64,000 nucleotides of DNA from Candidatus Latescibacterota bacterium (lineage in GTDB: Bacteria > Latescibacterota > UBA2968 > UBA8231), in assembly GCA_022819745.1 (NCBI GenBank), contig JAJEGS010000001.1, forward strand, positions 62,001 through 126,000. The letters are read 5' to 3'. The notes beneath the pieces are model-generated. The model did not search any database. It saw nothing but the letters and a program-made list of their open reading frames with translations, and was not told the origin of the DNA. Positions 1-7,984 of this stretch are shown here, piece after piece (position 1 is the first letter of the stretch; every line of letters starts with the position of its first letter). Made by a program: the position numbers and the translations under genes.

Positions 1-438
1 GCGAGCCCAAGCCACTTCTACGGGCAAGAGCAGATATATTGTCGCGTCCGGTAAACACTCCCCCACAGCCAGCCGATTGACCTGTTCGATCACTTCAAGA
101 TCCAAACCGCGCCCATATCCCTGATACGCTATTGATGAGGCAATATAGCGGTCGCAAATAACCACATCTCCCCGGTTGAGCGACGGTGCGATCACCTCTT
201 CTACGTGCTGTGAACGACTGGCTGCATAGAGGAACAATTCTGCTGTTGGGGATATTCCCTCTAGGCTTGGATCGAGAACAAGCTGGCGGATCTTTTCTGC
301 GACCGGCGTCCCACCTGGCTCTCTGGTCAGTGTAACCGGAAGACCTGCTTCTCTTAAATGCGACGCTAGCAGGCGGGATTGGGTTGTAGTTCCACTGCCA
401 TCAACCCCCTCAAACGCGATGAAATGACCTTGGGACAC
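1..438 (-). CDS. tmk: Thymidylate kinase, partial (C-terminus beyond window)
   Basis: Phosphorylates dTMP to dTDP in the cytoplasm for DNA synthesis. The visible 146 residues begin with the P-loop FEGVDGSGTTTQ, then the family segment TREPGGTP and the DR(Y) motif VICDRYIASSIAYQG, all diagnostic of Tmk. The usual length is about 205-215 residues, so roughly the last third lies beyond base 1. The start is a GTG at 438, chosen because it sits just before the conserved FIAFEG strand; no closer start exists. It follows the CDP-alcohol phosphatidyltransferase stop codon by 16 bases on the same strand, so the two are probably co-transcribed. The ORF has no stop inside the window. Confidence 0.92.
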   Translation of the reverse strand, partial: MSQGHFIAFEGVDGSGTTTQSRLLASHLREAGLPVTLTREPGGTPVAEKIRQLVLDPSLEGISPTAELFLYAASRSQHVEEVIAPSLNRGDVVICDRYIASSIAYQGYGRGLDLEVIEQVNRLAVGECLPDATIYLLLPVEVAWAR

Positions 439-454
439 GACGGCGAGGAGATGC

Positions 455-1075
455 TTATTGGGACTGCTGGACAGAGGCGGGCGAATTGGGACCTGATTTC
501 AGCCTGTTGCGGATATGAGCGAGGCGCTCAACAACCGTATAGTTGGTCGTAACGGCCAATAAAACCAGTACGAAAACCAAACCTTGGTGGCCGATCAGGC
601 TCCCCACAGCCAAGGCCGTTAGACGTTCTGGGCGCTGCATGAAGCCCACCTTGCAATCCTCGCCCAGCCCCTCTGCACGAGCCCTTACGTAACTAACCAT
701 CAGCGAACCAGTAATAGCAAAAAAGAGAATCCCCGAGGCAATCCATTCATCGCGGCCGATCAAATACGCACCGATGCCAAAATAAATAAATATCTCAGAG
801 TATCGATCTGTCGTCGAATCCAATAAGGCTCCGAACTTGGTCTCCTTGTGGCCCTCTCTTGCAACTTGTCCATCCAAGATGTCGCAGAGGCCCGCCACTA
901 TCATAATGAGAGCCCCCCATTGCAAATAGCCCTTGGCAAACGCCGCAGTTGCCCCCACGTTCATAACTAGCCCCATCAGCGTCAGCCAATCGGGTCTGAA
1001 GCCCAAGCGAATAAACAAATGCGCCAACGGCCTAAGGATGACCAGACACCACTTTTTCAGATATTTATCTAGCAA
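455..1075 (-). CDS. CDP-alcohol phosphatidyltransferase family protein (PgsA-like)
   Basis: Integral membrane enzyme that transfers a phosphatidyl group from CDP-diacylglycerol to an alcohol such as glycerol-3-phosphate or inositol phosphate. The complete family signature is present: D65, D68-G69, A72-R73, G82, D86 and D90, matching DxxDGxxAR-x8-GxxxDxxxD. About five hydrophobic segments surround it, and 206 residues is normal for the family. The start is TTG at 1075, the only start before the conserved N-terminal arm; its ribosome site is weak. The gene precedes tmk by 16 bases. The substrate cannot be told from sequence: phosphatidylglycerophosphate synthase is one option, an inositol-phosphate-type enzyme another. 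Confidence 0.85.
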   Translation of the reverse strand: MLDKYLKKWCLVILRPLAHLFIRLGFRPDWLTLMGLVMNVGATAAFAKGYLQWGALIMIVAGLCDILDGQVAREGHKETKFGALLDSTTDRYSEIFIYFGIGAYLIGRDEWIASGILFFAITGSLMVSYVRARAEGLGEDCKVGFMQRPERLTALAVGSLIGHQGLVFVLVLLAVTTNYTVVERLAHIRNRLKSGPNSPASVQQSQ

Positions 1076-1396
1076 AAAAGAACCTATTTCGCAGACGCTT
1101 GAGAGTGGCCATTGAGAATCCTTGTCCTCGGAAACTACATTAAAAATATACTCGTTTTTTTCTTTTCCTCCAAAGGATTTACCGCCGATCTTTCCACTTT
1201 CTTAAGAACAAGTTTTCCACATCAAACCTCACCGTCTCTACTCAGTACTTCGCTAAATTATGGCCTATCTATTAGATAAAATTAGACATATACGTCCCTC
1301 AAAGGGCCTAAATATCACAACTCTTTTAATTTTTGGGTGTGGATAAGTATGTGTAAAACTATGTAAAACTACACTCGGAACGCCCGACAATAGCAA
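1076..1396. other. AT-rich intergenic region with two DnaA-box-like sites
   Basis: This 321-base gap between the phosphatidyltransferase and rsmG is visibly richer in A+T than its neighbours. It holds one perfect DnaA box, TTATCCACA on the minus strand at 1338-1346, and one single-mismatch box, TTTTCCACA at 1213-1221. A short direct repeat of TGTAAAACTA follows at about 1352-1372. No coding potential is apparent. It may hold the promoter of the phosphatidyltransferase-tmk unit, or bind DnaA as a satellite of the main origin; that role is inference. Confidence 0.45.
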
Positions 1397-2002
1397 TTAG
1401 TAGAATAGCCCCAATGCACTCCCCACCCGATCGGCCCTCCATGCCAACAACTCCGAATGAGCAGCATCTTTTCCAAGCGTTGAAAGAATCCAGCCATGAG
1501 GAGATAAATGTCTTTGTACTAAAGCAAGCAGCTTATCAGGAGGAGCCACGGCTCTCGCCGTCACCAAATCCGCACCCACTGGACTCAAACTCTCTATCCG
1601 CTCGTTTACAACCTCTATTCGATCAAGCCCCACCGACCTTACAACTTCTTTGAGAAAATGCGCCCGCTTCCGCCTGCTTTCGACGAGAATAAAATAGGTG
1701 TCGGGAAGAGCAATATTCAGCGGAATAGCCGGGAATCCAGCTCCTGATCCCAAGTCCATAACTAGCCGATGCGGGAGACTTGCTACGACCGGAACCATAG
1801 TCAACGCCTGCCTCAAGTGCTTAGTTGCTACGACGGACCAATCTCGTCGCGAGACCAGATTGATTCTTCTCGACCACTGACTCAGGAGATGCAGATATAT
1901 CTCTAGCTTGGGCCAGACATCCTCAAGAGAACAAGAGATAATCCCTTCTCTTTTTAACTGATCGAAATCCTCGCGTATCTCAGACGGCAGTTCGATTATC
2001 AT
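1397..2002 (-). CDS. rsmG: 16S rRNA (guanine527-N7) methyltransferase RsmG
   Basis: SAM-dependent methyltransferase that modifies G527 of 16S rRNA in the cytoplasm. The SAM-binding motif DLGSGAGFPAIP lies at residues 83-94, preceded by the family segment INLVS (47-51) and followed by VTARAVAP near residue 150. The length of 201 residues is slightly short but normal. The start is ATG at 2002. It lies downstream of mnmE on the same strand, separated by an 85-base gap that carries two parS sites. In many bacteria rsmG is followed by parA and parB; here the next gene is a phospholipid synthesis gene instead. Confidence 0.95.
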   Translation of the reverse strand: MIIELPSEIREDFDQLKREGIISCSLEDVWPKLEIYLHLLSQWSRRINLVSRRDWSVVATKHLRQALTMVPVVASLPHRLVMDLGSGAGFPAIPLNIALPDTYFILVESRRKRAHFLKEVVRSVGLDRIEVVNERIESLSPVGADLVTARAVAPPDKLLALVQRHLSPHGWILSTLGKDAAHSELLAWRADRVGSALGLFY

Positions 2003-2011
2003 ATCTAGACA

Positions 2012-2027
2012 TGTTTCACGTGAAACA
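2012..2027. promoter_or_regulatory. parS centromere site 1
   Basis: TGTTTCACGTGAAACA is a perfect 16-bp palindrome that matches the ParB-binding parS consensus used for chromosome segregation. It lies in the rsmG-mnmE gap, about 4 kb from dnaA, which is the usual origin-proximal location. ParB spreads from such sites and ParA moves the origin. Confidence 0.95.
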
Positions 2028-2071
2028 TTAAACTTCTTACCAACCCTTCAAAGCCGTACAACCAACTCAAT

Positions 2072-2087
2072 TGTTCCACGTGAAACA
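2072..2087. promoter_or_regulatory. parS centromere site 2
   Basis: TGTTCCACGTGAAACA is identical to the canonical Bacillus subtilis parS consensus. It abuts the mnmE stop codon and lies 60 bases (centre to centre) from site 1, so the two form a tandem pair in one 85-base gap. Confidence 0.95.
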
Positions 2088-3455
2088 TTACTTGCCGATG
2101 CAAAACTGAGAAAAGATGGAATCGAGAACTTCCTCCTCTATGGTCTCTCCCAGCATCTCACCCAAGGCATTCAATGCGTCCTGAAGTTCAGCAACGACGC
2201 ACTCATCGGGCTGGCTGGATTTCATAAGCCCCTCTGCGATAGTGCCAGATTTAGCTACTCGCAACAGGCAATCTTGGTGGCGCTGACGAGTGATTCCGAT
2301 CCCATCTACTTCCTCCCTATGGGGCAACTGGGCAGTCACTTCTCTTTTTAATTTCTCAATGCCGAATTCCCTAAGTGCTGATATTTCAACAGATACCGAG
2401 ACCCGGGCTTCAATGTTATATCGGGTGCTAGCACCCGGCAAATCAATTTTATTGAAGACACCAATTGACTTCTTCTCCGGCGAGAGCAGGTCCAACACAG
2501 CCATATCGTCCTCATGCGACTCAGTCGAACTGTCAAATACTGCTAAAACCACATCCGCTTCCCCAATCGTCTGCGACGCTCGTTCAATGCCCTCTTTTTC
2601 GATCAGGTTATGGCTTTGCCTAATCCCAGCCGTATCGACTAGCCGTATCGTCTCTCCTGCCCATGTAGTCCGACCTTCTACTAAGTCTCGCGTCGTTCCT
2701 GGTAAGGGAGTAACTATGGCCCGATCTTCGCCGAGCAACACGTTGAGCAACGTGGACTTACCTACGTTGGGACGCCCGACGAGCACTACTAAATATCCTT
2801 CTTGGCGCCGCCTTGTTCCCTCAAATGTTTCGGCAAGCCGCAAAGAGGACTCAACTACTTCGCCCAGCGCGGTCTGTATTTCTTGACGCCCAATACTATC
2901 GATGTCTTCGTCGGAAAAATCGAGCCCAATCTCAAGCAGTGATAGCATCTTAACCAACTGATTCTTAAGCTCTTTTACCATCTTAGATAGACGGCCACTG
3001 GCTAAGCCATAGGCATTGTCGAGATGCGCTTTAGAACTGGCTTGGATGAGGTCGATTACAGCTTCAGCTTCTAATAAATCCAATCGGCCATTGAGAAACG
3101 CTCGACGGGTAAACTCTCCTGGAACGGCGGCGACGGCACCCAAGCGAAGCGCTTCCTCGACGACGGACTCTAATACGACCATGCTGCCGTGGCAGCTAAT
3201 CTCGACGGTATCTTCACCAGTATAAGACCGGGGAGCTGCAAAGACCCAAGCGACGCCTGTGTCAATTGCTCGGCCATTAGTCCATATGCGTCCGTATTCT
3301 ACGTATCGGACTCGCTTGCCGAGCGGAGGATGAGACCGAAAAATCTGCTGGCCTATCGATAGAGCTTCTGGCCCGCTCAAACGCACGATCCCGATCCCCC
3401 CCTCCCCTCGCGGCGTAGAGATAGCGACAACAGTATCCGGCTGTATCAAGGTCAA
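2088..3455 (-). CDS. mnmE: tRNA uridine-5-carboxymethylaminomethyl GTPase MnmE
   Basis: GTPase that works with MnmG to build the cmnm5 modification at U34 of certain tRNAs. The 455 residues cover the whole family: an N-terminal tetrahydrofolate-binding domain (about 1-120), a helical domain, an inserted G domain with P-loop GRPNVGKS at 227-234, the DTAG and NKID motifs, and the C-terminal catalytic FCIGK. The start is ATG at 3455, 15 bases after the yidC stop, so it is in the rpmH-rnpA-yidD-yidC run. MnmG, its obligate partner, is not in this window and must lie elsewhere. Confidence 0.97.
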   Translation of the reverse strand: MTLIQPDTVVAISTPRGEGGIGIVRLSGPEALSIGQQIFRSHPPLGKRVRYVEYGRIWTNGRAIDTGVAWVFAAPRSYTGEDTVEISCHGSMVVLESVVEEALRLGAVAAVPGEFTRRAFLNGRLDLLEAEAVIDLIQASSKAHLDNAYGLASGRLSKMVKELKNQLVKMLSLLEIGLDFSDEDIDSIGRQEIQTALGEVVESSLRLAETFEGTRRRQEGYLVVLVGRPNVGKSTLLNVLLGEDRAIVTPLPGTTRDLVEGRTTWAGETIRLVDTAGIRQSHNLIEKEGIERASQTIGEADVVLAVFDSSTESHEDDMAVLDLLSPEKKSIGVFNKIDLPGASTRYNIEARVSVSVEISALREFGIEKLKREVTAQLPHREEVDGIGITRQRHQDCLLRVAKSGTIAEGLMKSSQPDECVVAELQDALNALGEMLGETIEEEVLDSIFSQFCIGK

Positions 3456-3470
3456 GGTCCGGCTAAAATT

Positions 3471-5201
3471 TCAAGTGCTGGAAGGAGCGGCTTTCTTCTT
3501 AAAATGATTGACCAATAGCTGCTGGCCAATGGTCAAGACATTGAAGATGGTCCAGTAGAGCACTAATCCCGACGACATGCTCCAAAAGATAAATATCATC
3601 AGTACCGGCATCATGTAAACCAGAACGGCCTGCTTGGGATCCTTCATCGTCATCTTCTGTTGGATGAGCATGGAGACCGCCATTAACAATGGCAGAATAT
3701 GAAGCCCAAAACCGCCGATAAGCAATTCGTCAGGAAGGGAAAGATCTTGTATCCAGAGAATAAAGGGGGCTTGGCGCAACTCGATTGTTTTGCCAAAAAG
3801 ATTGTAGAGCGCAATGAAAATGGGCATCTGCAGCAAGAGAGGAAGACACCCGCTAAGAGGATTGACGCCTTCTTCCTTATAGAGCTTCATAGTCTCTCGG
3901 CTTAGGCGTTGGTTGTCGTTCTTGTACTTTTCGCGTAGTGCCGTAATTTTCGGCTGAAGTTCCTGCATTCTTGCCGCAGACTCATACGTTTTGTGCGTAA
4001 GCGGATAGACGATAATTTTGATAGCAACGGCAAAAAGGACGATGATCCAGCCATAGTTGGGGATGTATTGATGGGTGGCGATAAATAGAATGAGTAGAAA
4101 GCGGCTTATCTGACTTACGATCGGCCAGCCGAAATCAATAGCCTGCTCTAGTTCTGCCTCATAGCCGACAAGCTCGTCGTAGTTGAGTGGACCCAGATAA
4201 ATCGTGTTGTGCCAAGAGCCAGACCGTTCGAGCCGACGCCCCACCTGAAAAGAATAGCTGGGCAGCAAATTCGCCCCTTGGTGGTTGCCCTGTAAGACGA
4301 CGAGAGAACGCTGCTCTCTATCGGCAGGGACGCAGGAGACCAAGAAATACTTGTTGCGAATACCCGCCCATTTTAGCAACCCTTTGTCCTCTAATTCGTC
4401 CGATTCCCCATCATCCACCTTGAGTTCGACCCGTTCTTCGTTGATATAGGCAAAAGCCCGCATTTCAGGTAGATCAATTTCCGGCTCACGCTCGGTAAAC
4501 GCGATACCGTTTTCCCAAGTGAGTATGGCTTCGGTATCGTCGTCAAACCCTTCGTAGCGCACCTGGAGATCAAATCCATAGCGGTCCCCATTAAAGGTCA
4601 AGACCTTTTCCAGTCTTCTACCGCCACCGAGTTGGGCTACCATGATTAGGGATTGCTCTTCCCCGGGTCCGACCTGCAGACTCGATTGGTTGGCAACGAA
4701 CTCCACCGAGGAGATATCCTCCCTGTAGTTCGCTCTTTGTAGATGAATTCCCAAACCGCGGCCGGTTGGAGGCAGTAGTTCGATAACACTTCCATCTATA
4801 TCTCTGTATTTTAATAGTTCACACGATACAATAGTACCACCTTTTGTAGAGAATTCAACTCTCTGAAGCGGAGTTTGCACTACAATTGTGTCTACTCTGT
4901 CTTCCGGGATAAAGGCCGGACTTTCGGCCGATTCGACCCTTTCAACGGCCTGAGGCTTAATAGGTGCTGGCCCTTCCCCTTCCGAAAGGAGCTGTTCCGC
5001 AGACTCGGGACCTCGTGTGAGCTCGGGCTCAGCTTGCTCTTCAGCAACAGGGGCCACTTCAGGCACCGATTCTTGCGGCACTGATTCCTGAGACGGAGGC
5101 TGGGGCTTGGGATTTAGCCCAAACCATTCATTATAATAGGGAAGCAAGAGGAAAATCAGGCCGATAAAGAGAAAGGCCAACAGGGTCCGCTTATCTTCCA
5201 T
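3471..5201 (-). CDS. yidC: Membrane protein insertase YidC
   Basis: Inserts and folds inner-membrane proteins, alone or with SecYEG. The N-terminal signal anchor (LLAFLFIGLIFLLLP, about residues 7-21) is followed by a Pro/Glu-rich linker and a large periplasmic domain up to about residue 340. The conserved core then follows with segments near 365, 430 (LSGCLPLLLQMP), 490 and 520. The length of 576 residues and the periplasmic domain are typical of diderm bacteria, not of Gram-positive Oxa1-type proteins. The start is ATG at 5201 with an AAAGGG-type ribosome site. It is flanked by yidD and mnmE; the usual jag/khpB gene downstream is absent. Confidence 0.97.
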   Translation of the reverse strand: MEDKRTLLAFLFIGLIFLLLPYYNEWFGLNPKPQPPSQESVPQESVPEVAPVAEEQAEPELTRGPESAEQLLSEGEGPAPIKPQAVERVESAESPAFIPEDRVDTIVVQTPLQRVEFSTKGGTIVSCELLKYRDIDGSVIELLPPTGRGLGIHLQRANYREDISSVEFVANQSSLQVGPGEEQSLIMVAQLGGGRRLEKVLTFNGDRYGFDLQVRYEGFDDDTEAILTWENGIAFTEREPEIDLPEMRAFAYINEERVELKVDDGESDELEDKGLLKWAGIRNKYFLVSCVPADREQRSLVVLQGNHQGANLLPSYSFQVGRRLERSGSWHNTIYLGPLNYDELVGYEAELEQAIDFGWPIVSQISRFLLILFIATHQYIPNYGWIIVLFAVAIKIIVYPLTHKTYESAARMQELQPKITALREKYKNDNQRLSRETMKLYKEEGVNPLSGCLPLLLQMPIFIALYNLFGKTIELRQAPFILWIQDLSLPDELLIGGFGLHILPLLMAVSMLIQQKMTMKDPKQAVLVYMMPVLMIFIFWSMSSGLVLYWTIFNVLTIGQQLLVNHFKKKAAPSST

Positions 5202-5238
5202 ATTTCTATTACCCTTTTATAAACAACGTGTTATAAAA

Positions 5239-5448
5239 CTAATGCAGCGGATCATATCCACTCCCACCCCAGGGATGGCATCGACTAATCCGCTTTAGCG
5301 CAATCATCCCGCCTTTGAGTACCCCGTACTTATCTAGTGCTTCTTCGGCATATTGGGAACAAGTAGGTAGATAGCGACAGGAAGGGGGAAGATATGGAGA
5401 CAGGAGCAGACGGTAGGCGCGGACGAGGAAAAAGACGGCTTGCTTCAT
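5239..5448 (-). CDS. yidD: Membrane protein insertion efficiency factor YidD
   Basis: Small amphipathic protein at the inner face of the membrane that helps YidC-dependent insertion. The 69 residues contain the family core: [23 protein letters not shown] with C24 and C30, then the C-terminal [13 protein letters not shown]. The open frame extends much further upstream, but that extension overlaps rnpA; the true start is the ATG at 5448, which overlaps the rnpA stop as ATGA. This gives a length normal for YidD and indicates translational coupling to rnpA. Confidence 0.95.
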   Translation of the reverse strand: MKQAVFFLVRAYRLLLSPYLPPSCRYLPTCSQYAEEALDKYGVLKGGMIALKRISRCHPWGGSGYDPLH

Positions 5449-5702
5449 TGTGGGACGAGACTTGCTACCAGAGAATCCAGTTCCCTTTCCAAGTCGGCAA
5501 AGGGAGCTTCGACGGCTGAGGGTTGGCAAAAAACGACTAGATTGCGAGGAAAGTACGGGCGACTGCGGCAAATGCTGCGCAGGCGCCGCTTGAGCCGATT
5601 GCGCTTTACAGCATTGCCCAGTTTGCGTCGGATGACAAAAATTTGACCGCGGTCTTCTCGACCGCAACGGATCCAAAAACAGCGGCCTCTAACCCAACCC
5701 AT
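5445..5702 (-). CDS. rnpA: Ribonuclease P protein component, N-terminally short
   Basis: Protein subunit of RNase P, which trims the 5' ends of tRNAs together with the RnpB RNA. The RNA-binding signature [16 protein letters not shown] lies at about residues 28-43 and the position between rpmH and yidD is canonical. Only 85-86 residues are available: a stop codon (that of rpmH) lies four bases above the earliest start, a TTG at 5705 followed by ATG at 5702. Typical RnpA is about 110-120 residues, and here the usual N-terminal helix and part of the first strand are missing. It could be a genuinely shortened protein or have a diverged start; I favour ATG 5702. Confidence 0.85.
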   Translation of the reverse strand: MGWVRGRCFWIRCGREDRGQIFVIRRKLGNAVKRNRLKRRLRSICRSRPYFPRNLVVFCQPSAVEAPFADLERELDSLVASLVPQ

Positions 5703-5708
5703 CAAGCG

Positions 5709-5843
5709 CTAGACGGCTAGCTGCTTGCGGCCCTTTCTCCGACGACGATTGATGATATTGCGACCGGCCGGCGTGCTCATGCGCTTGCGAAAACCGTGCT
5801 TGTTGCGGCGGCGCCTGTTGCTAGGCTGAAATGTGCGTTTCAA
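5709..5843 (-). CDS. rpmH: 50S ribosomal protein L34 (TTG start)
   Basis: Ribosomal protein of the large subunit. The 44-residue translation ([18 protein letters not shown], then [20 protein letters not shown] up to RKQLAV) matches L34 throughout. The start codon is TTG at 5843, supported by a strong ribosome site GAGGTGAG at 5853-5860, nine bases upstream. It heads the minus-strand rpmH-rnpA-yidD-yidC run and is divergent from dnaA across a 203-base gap. Confidence 0.96.
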   Translation of the reverse strand: MKRTFQPSNRRRRNKHGFRKRMSTPAGRNIINRRRRKGRKQLAV

Positions 5844-5852
5844 AATAAAATT

Positions 5853-5860
5853 CTCACCTC
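5853..5860 (-). promoter_or_regulatory. Ribosome binding site deciding the rpmH TTG start
   Basis: GAGGTGAG (read on the minus strand) is nine bases before the TTG start of rpmH. No ATG or GTG lies in frame at a suitable distance, so this site fixes the start. Confidence 0.75.
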
Positions 5861-5978
5861 GCGTTGGTTTATGTGCAGTATCCGCAGAAGCAGTTCAATT
5901 TAGTGGCTATTCTGCTAAGTGTCAATACTTTCAACTCTTTGAACGCTAGCGAATTCAATGAAACTTCGCGGGAGACTC

Positions 5979-6007
5979 TTGACTGGCGTATGCCTTCTTC
6001 ATAGGTT
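5979..6007 (+). promoter_or_regulatory. Candidate sigma-70 promoter of dnaA
   Basis: TTGACT (5979-5984), a 17-base spacer and TAGGTT (6002-6007) lie 40 bases before the dnaA ATG in the divergent rpmH-dnaA gap. The -35 is good and the -10 is weak. No perfect DnaA box is seen in this gap. Confidence 0.35.
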
Positions 6008-6046
6008 GAAAATCTCCCTTAAAAACCGCGACCTCCGCTTCAATAA

Positions 6047-7432
6047 ATGGCGCTGGAAATACAAGATCCCCAAGAACTCTGGGCCCAATGTCTGCTCAAT
6101 ATCGAGCGTCAAGTTCGTCCCCAGAGCTTTACTAATTGGTTTAAGCAGACTTCAGTAAGCCACTTCGACCAAGACTTATTGGTCATCCAAGTTCCCAGCG
6201 CATTTTCTGCCGCTTGGATAGAAGAGCACTACTTGCAGATGATCCAATCCGTAGTATGGGAAGAGACGGCACTAACTCCCAATATCTCCCTCGTTGTTGC
6301 ACAAGCCCCCCAATCTGTTGGCGATCGCGTGCTACCTGTTGAGCAGGAGGTACCTGCAAGCGAAGGAAAACCTGCAGAAGAAGAAATAGAAGCAGCTCCT
6401 GCCCAATCGCTGAACAAGCGCTATACCTTTGAAGAATTCATCATTGGCGATAGCAATCGATTTGCCCATGCAACGGCATTAGCCGTAGCTAATTCTCCAG
6501 GTAAGACCGAGTTTAATCCCTTGGTGATCTACGGAGGCGTAGGACTGGGTAAAACGCATCTGCTACAAGCAATTGGGCATCACGCCTACAGCCACAACCT
6601 CGCCGAGAAGATCGTTTACGTTCCCTCGGAAAAGTTTATGAGGGATTTCATCCAATCGCTTCAAGACCGCAAGTCCATCGGTGAATTTCAGAGTTTCTAT
6701 CGTAGCGCGGACATTCTCCTCGTTGACGACATCCAGTTTTTGATCCGCGGCGAACAGACCCAAAATGAGTTCTTTCACACTTTTAACGCCTTACACCAGT
6801 CCGAGAAGCAGATTGTCATGACCTGCGACAGTCCTCCCGGCCATCTAGATGGATTAGAAGAAAGACTGAAATCCCGCTTCATCTGGGGATTGGCCACCGC
6901 CATAGATGCGCCCGAGCTCGAGACCCGGATTGCCATCCTGCACAAAAAGGCCGAGCGCACCGGCATACGGATTTCCGATGATGTGGCCGCTCTGCTGGGT
7001 AATCACATCAGATCGAATGTCCGCGAACTCGAAGGTACGTTGATTGGCCTGATGGCCTACTGCTCAATCCATAATAAAGAACCCGACTTAGAGGCGGCCC
7101 AACATATTATACAAGAACAGGGTCCCAGCCCGTCGGAAGTGAGCATTGAGGCGATCCAACAGCATGTCGCCGACCACTTTAATTTGACTCGCGAGCAGCT
7201 CATTGGAAAAGGACGCAAGCAAGACGTGGCAACGGCACGGCACATTGCCATGTTCTTAATCAGGACCCTCATCGGCAGTCACTTCACTACCATCGGCTTA
7301 CACTTCGGCAACCGCGACCACAGCACGGTCATCCACGCTGTAAACACTGTTGAGAAGAGGTATAAAAACGATCCCTCCTTTGCAAGACTAGTAGAAGATT
7401 TGTCGGATACCGTCCGTCGGCAAAGCCGCTAG
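6047..7432 (+). CDS. dnaA: Chromosomal replication initiator DnaA
   Basis: AAA+ ATPase that binds DnaA boxes at oriC and melts DNA to start replication. All four domains are visible: the N-terminal helicase-contact domain (1-80), a short linker with an acidic, Ala-rich tract (about 95-122), the AAA+ core with Walker A GGVGLGKT at 163-170 and Walker B LLVDDIQFL, and a C-terminal helix-turn-helix with GNRDHSTVIHAV. The length of 461 residues is normal. The ATG at 6047 was chosen because WAQCLLNIERQVRPQSFTNW follows in the expected place; its ribosome site is weak, which is common for dnaA. It is followed directly by the AT-rich oriC gap. Confidence 0.97.
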   Translation: MALEIQDPQELWAQCLLNIERQVRPQSFTNWFKQTSVSHFDQDLLVIQVPSAFSAAWIEEHYLQMIQSVVWEETALTPNISLVVAQAPQSVGDRVLPVEQEVPASEGKPAEEEIEAAPAQSLNKRYTFEEFIIGDSNRFAHATALAVANSPGKTEFNPLVIYGGVGLGKTHLLQAIGHHAYSHNLAEKIVYVPSEKFMRDFIQSLQDRKSIGEFQSFYRSADILLVDDIQFLIRGEQTQNEFFHTFNALHQSEKQIVMTCDSPPGHLDGLEERLKSRFIWGLATAIDAPELETRIAILHKKAERTGIRISDDVAALLGNHIRSNVRELEGTLIGLMAYCSIHNKEPDLEAAQHIIQEQGPSPSEVSIEAIQQHVADHFNLTREQLIGKGRKQDVATARHIAMFLIRTLIGSHFTTIGLHFGNRDHSTVIHAVNTVEKRYKNDPSFARLVEDLSDTVRRQSR

Positions 7433-7534
7433 CCCCCATCTCTTTAGTCCTCTCTGTCTGTATTTTCACTACTATAGTGCCTATTTGGCAGTGGAAAACT
7501 ATTAACATCTATCCCCGCATAGGTATTGATTGGG

Positions 7535-7543
7535 TGTGGATAA
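7535..7543 (-). promoter_or_regulatory. DnaA box (perfect)
   Basis: TGTGGATAA is the exact reverse complement of TTATCCACA. It is the first box after the dnaA stop codon. Confidence 0.8.
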
Positions 7544-7711
7544 GTCTGTCGAAAAAATAAAATCGTCGTTTTTGACCTCTTGCGTGTGAAAAACCAAAGT
7601 TTTCCACTCCACAATCCACAGACAAGCTCCTGTTACCAAGTTATCAACTTAATCACATAAGTATCTTATTAACAATATATTTTGTTGTTTATAGATAACT
7701 TTTTAAGACAG

Positions 7712-7728
7712 TTATCCACATATCCACA
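7712..7728 (+). promoter_or_regulatory. Overlapping pair of DnaA boxes
   Basis: TTATCCACA (7712-7720) shares its last A with ATATCCACA (7720-7728), giving two same-strand sites eight bases apart. Such closely spaced boxes usually nucleate the DnaA oligomer beside the unwinding element. Confidence 0.8.
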
Positions 7729-7902
7729 GCATAACTAGAATAGAAAAAAGTAAAAGAACACAAAAAAGTGTAGTTCTATCAGGAGTATGGATGTGGATTG
7801 TTCTTTTTTGTTCCCCACATCTTTTTCTATTTTTATACACACATACTCATGTGTTCACTTCTGTTAAAAAATGAGGCACTATATATATAGAACTTATAGA
7901 AC

Positions 7903-7931
7903 TTGACGTAAATAGGCATAAAAGCTAAGTT
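7903..7931 (+). promoter_or_regulatory. Candidate dnaN promoter
   Basis: TTGACG (7903-7908), a 17-base spacer and TAAGTT (7926-7931) precede dnaN by about 54 bases, at the edge of the AT-rich origin. The -10 match is only partial, so this is tentative. Confidence 0.3.
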
Positions 7932-7984
7932 TATATTAGTAATCAAACGGGCGATTTTATCATAAGGATCCTCTGAGAAGAGCT

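Larger units (their letters stand above)
7433..7984. other. Probable chromosomal origin (oriC) between dnaA and dnaN
   Basis: This 552-base non-coding gap is strongly AT-rich. It contains perfect DnaA boxes at 7535-7543 (minus) and 7712-7720 (plus), a single-mismatch box ATATCCACA overlapping at 7720-7728, and weaker two-mismatch sites (CAATCCACA) at 7612-7620 and, inverted, at 7792-7800. A T/A-rich stretch around 7860-7940 with an (AT)n core is a plausible unwinding element. Location between dnaA and dnaN, the nearby parS pair and the gene-strand switch all support this. No other coding feature was seen inside. Confidence 0.85.

Noticed and set aside
5239..5676. 145-residue frame starting upstream of yidD
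   Set aside because: The extra 76 residues overlap rnpA in another frame and have no YidD homology; the ATG at 5448 overlaps the rnpA stop and gives a normal YidD.
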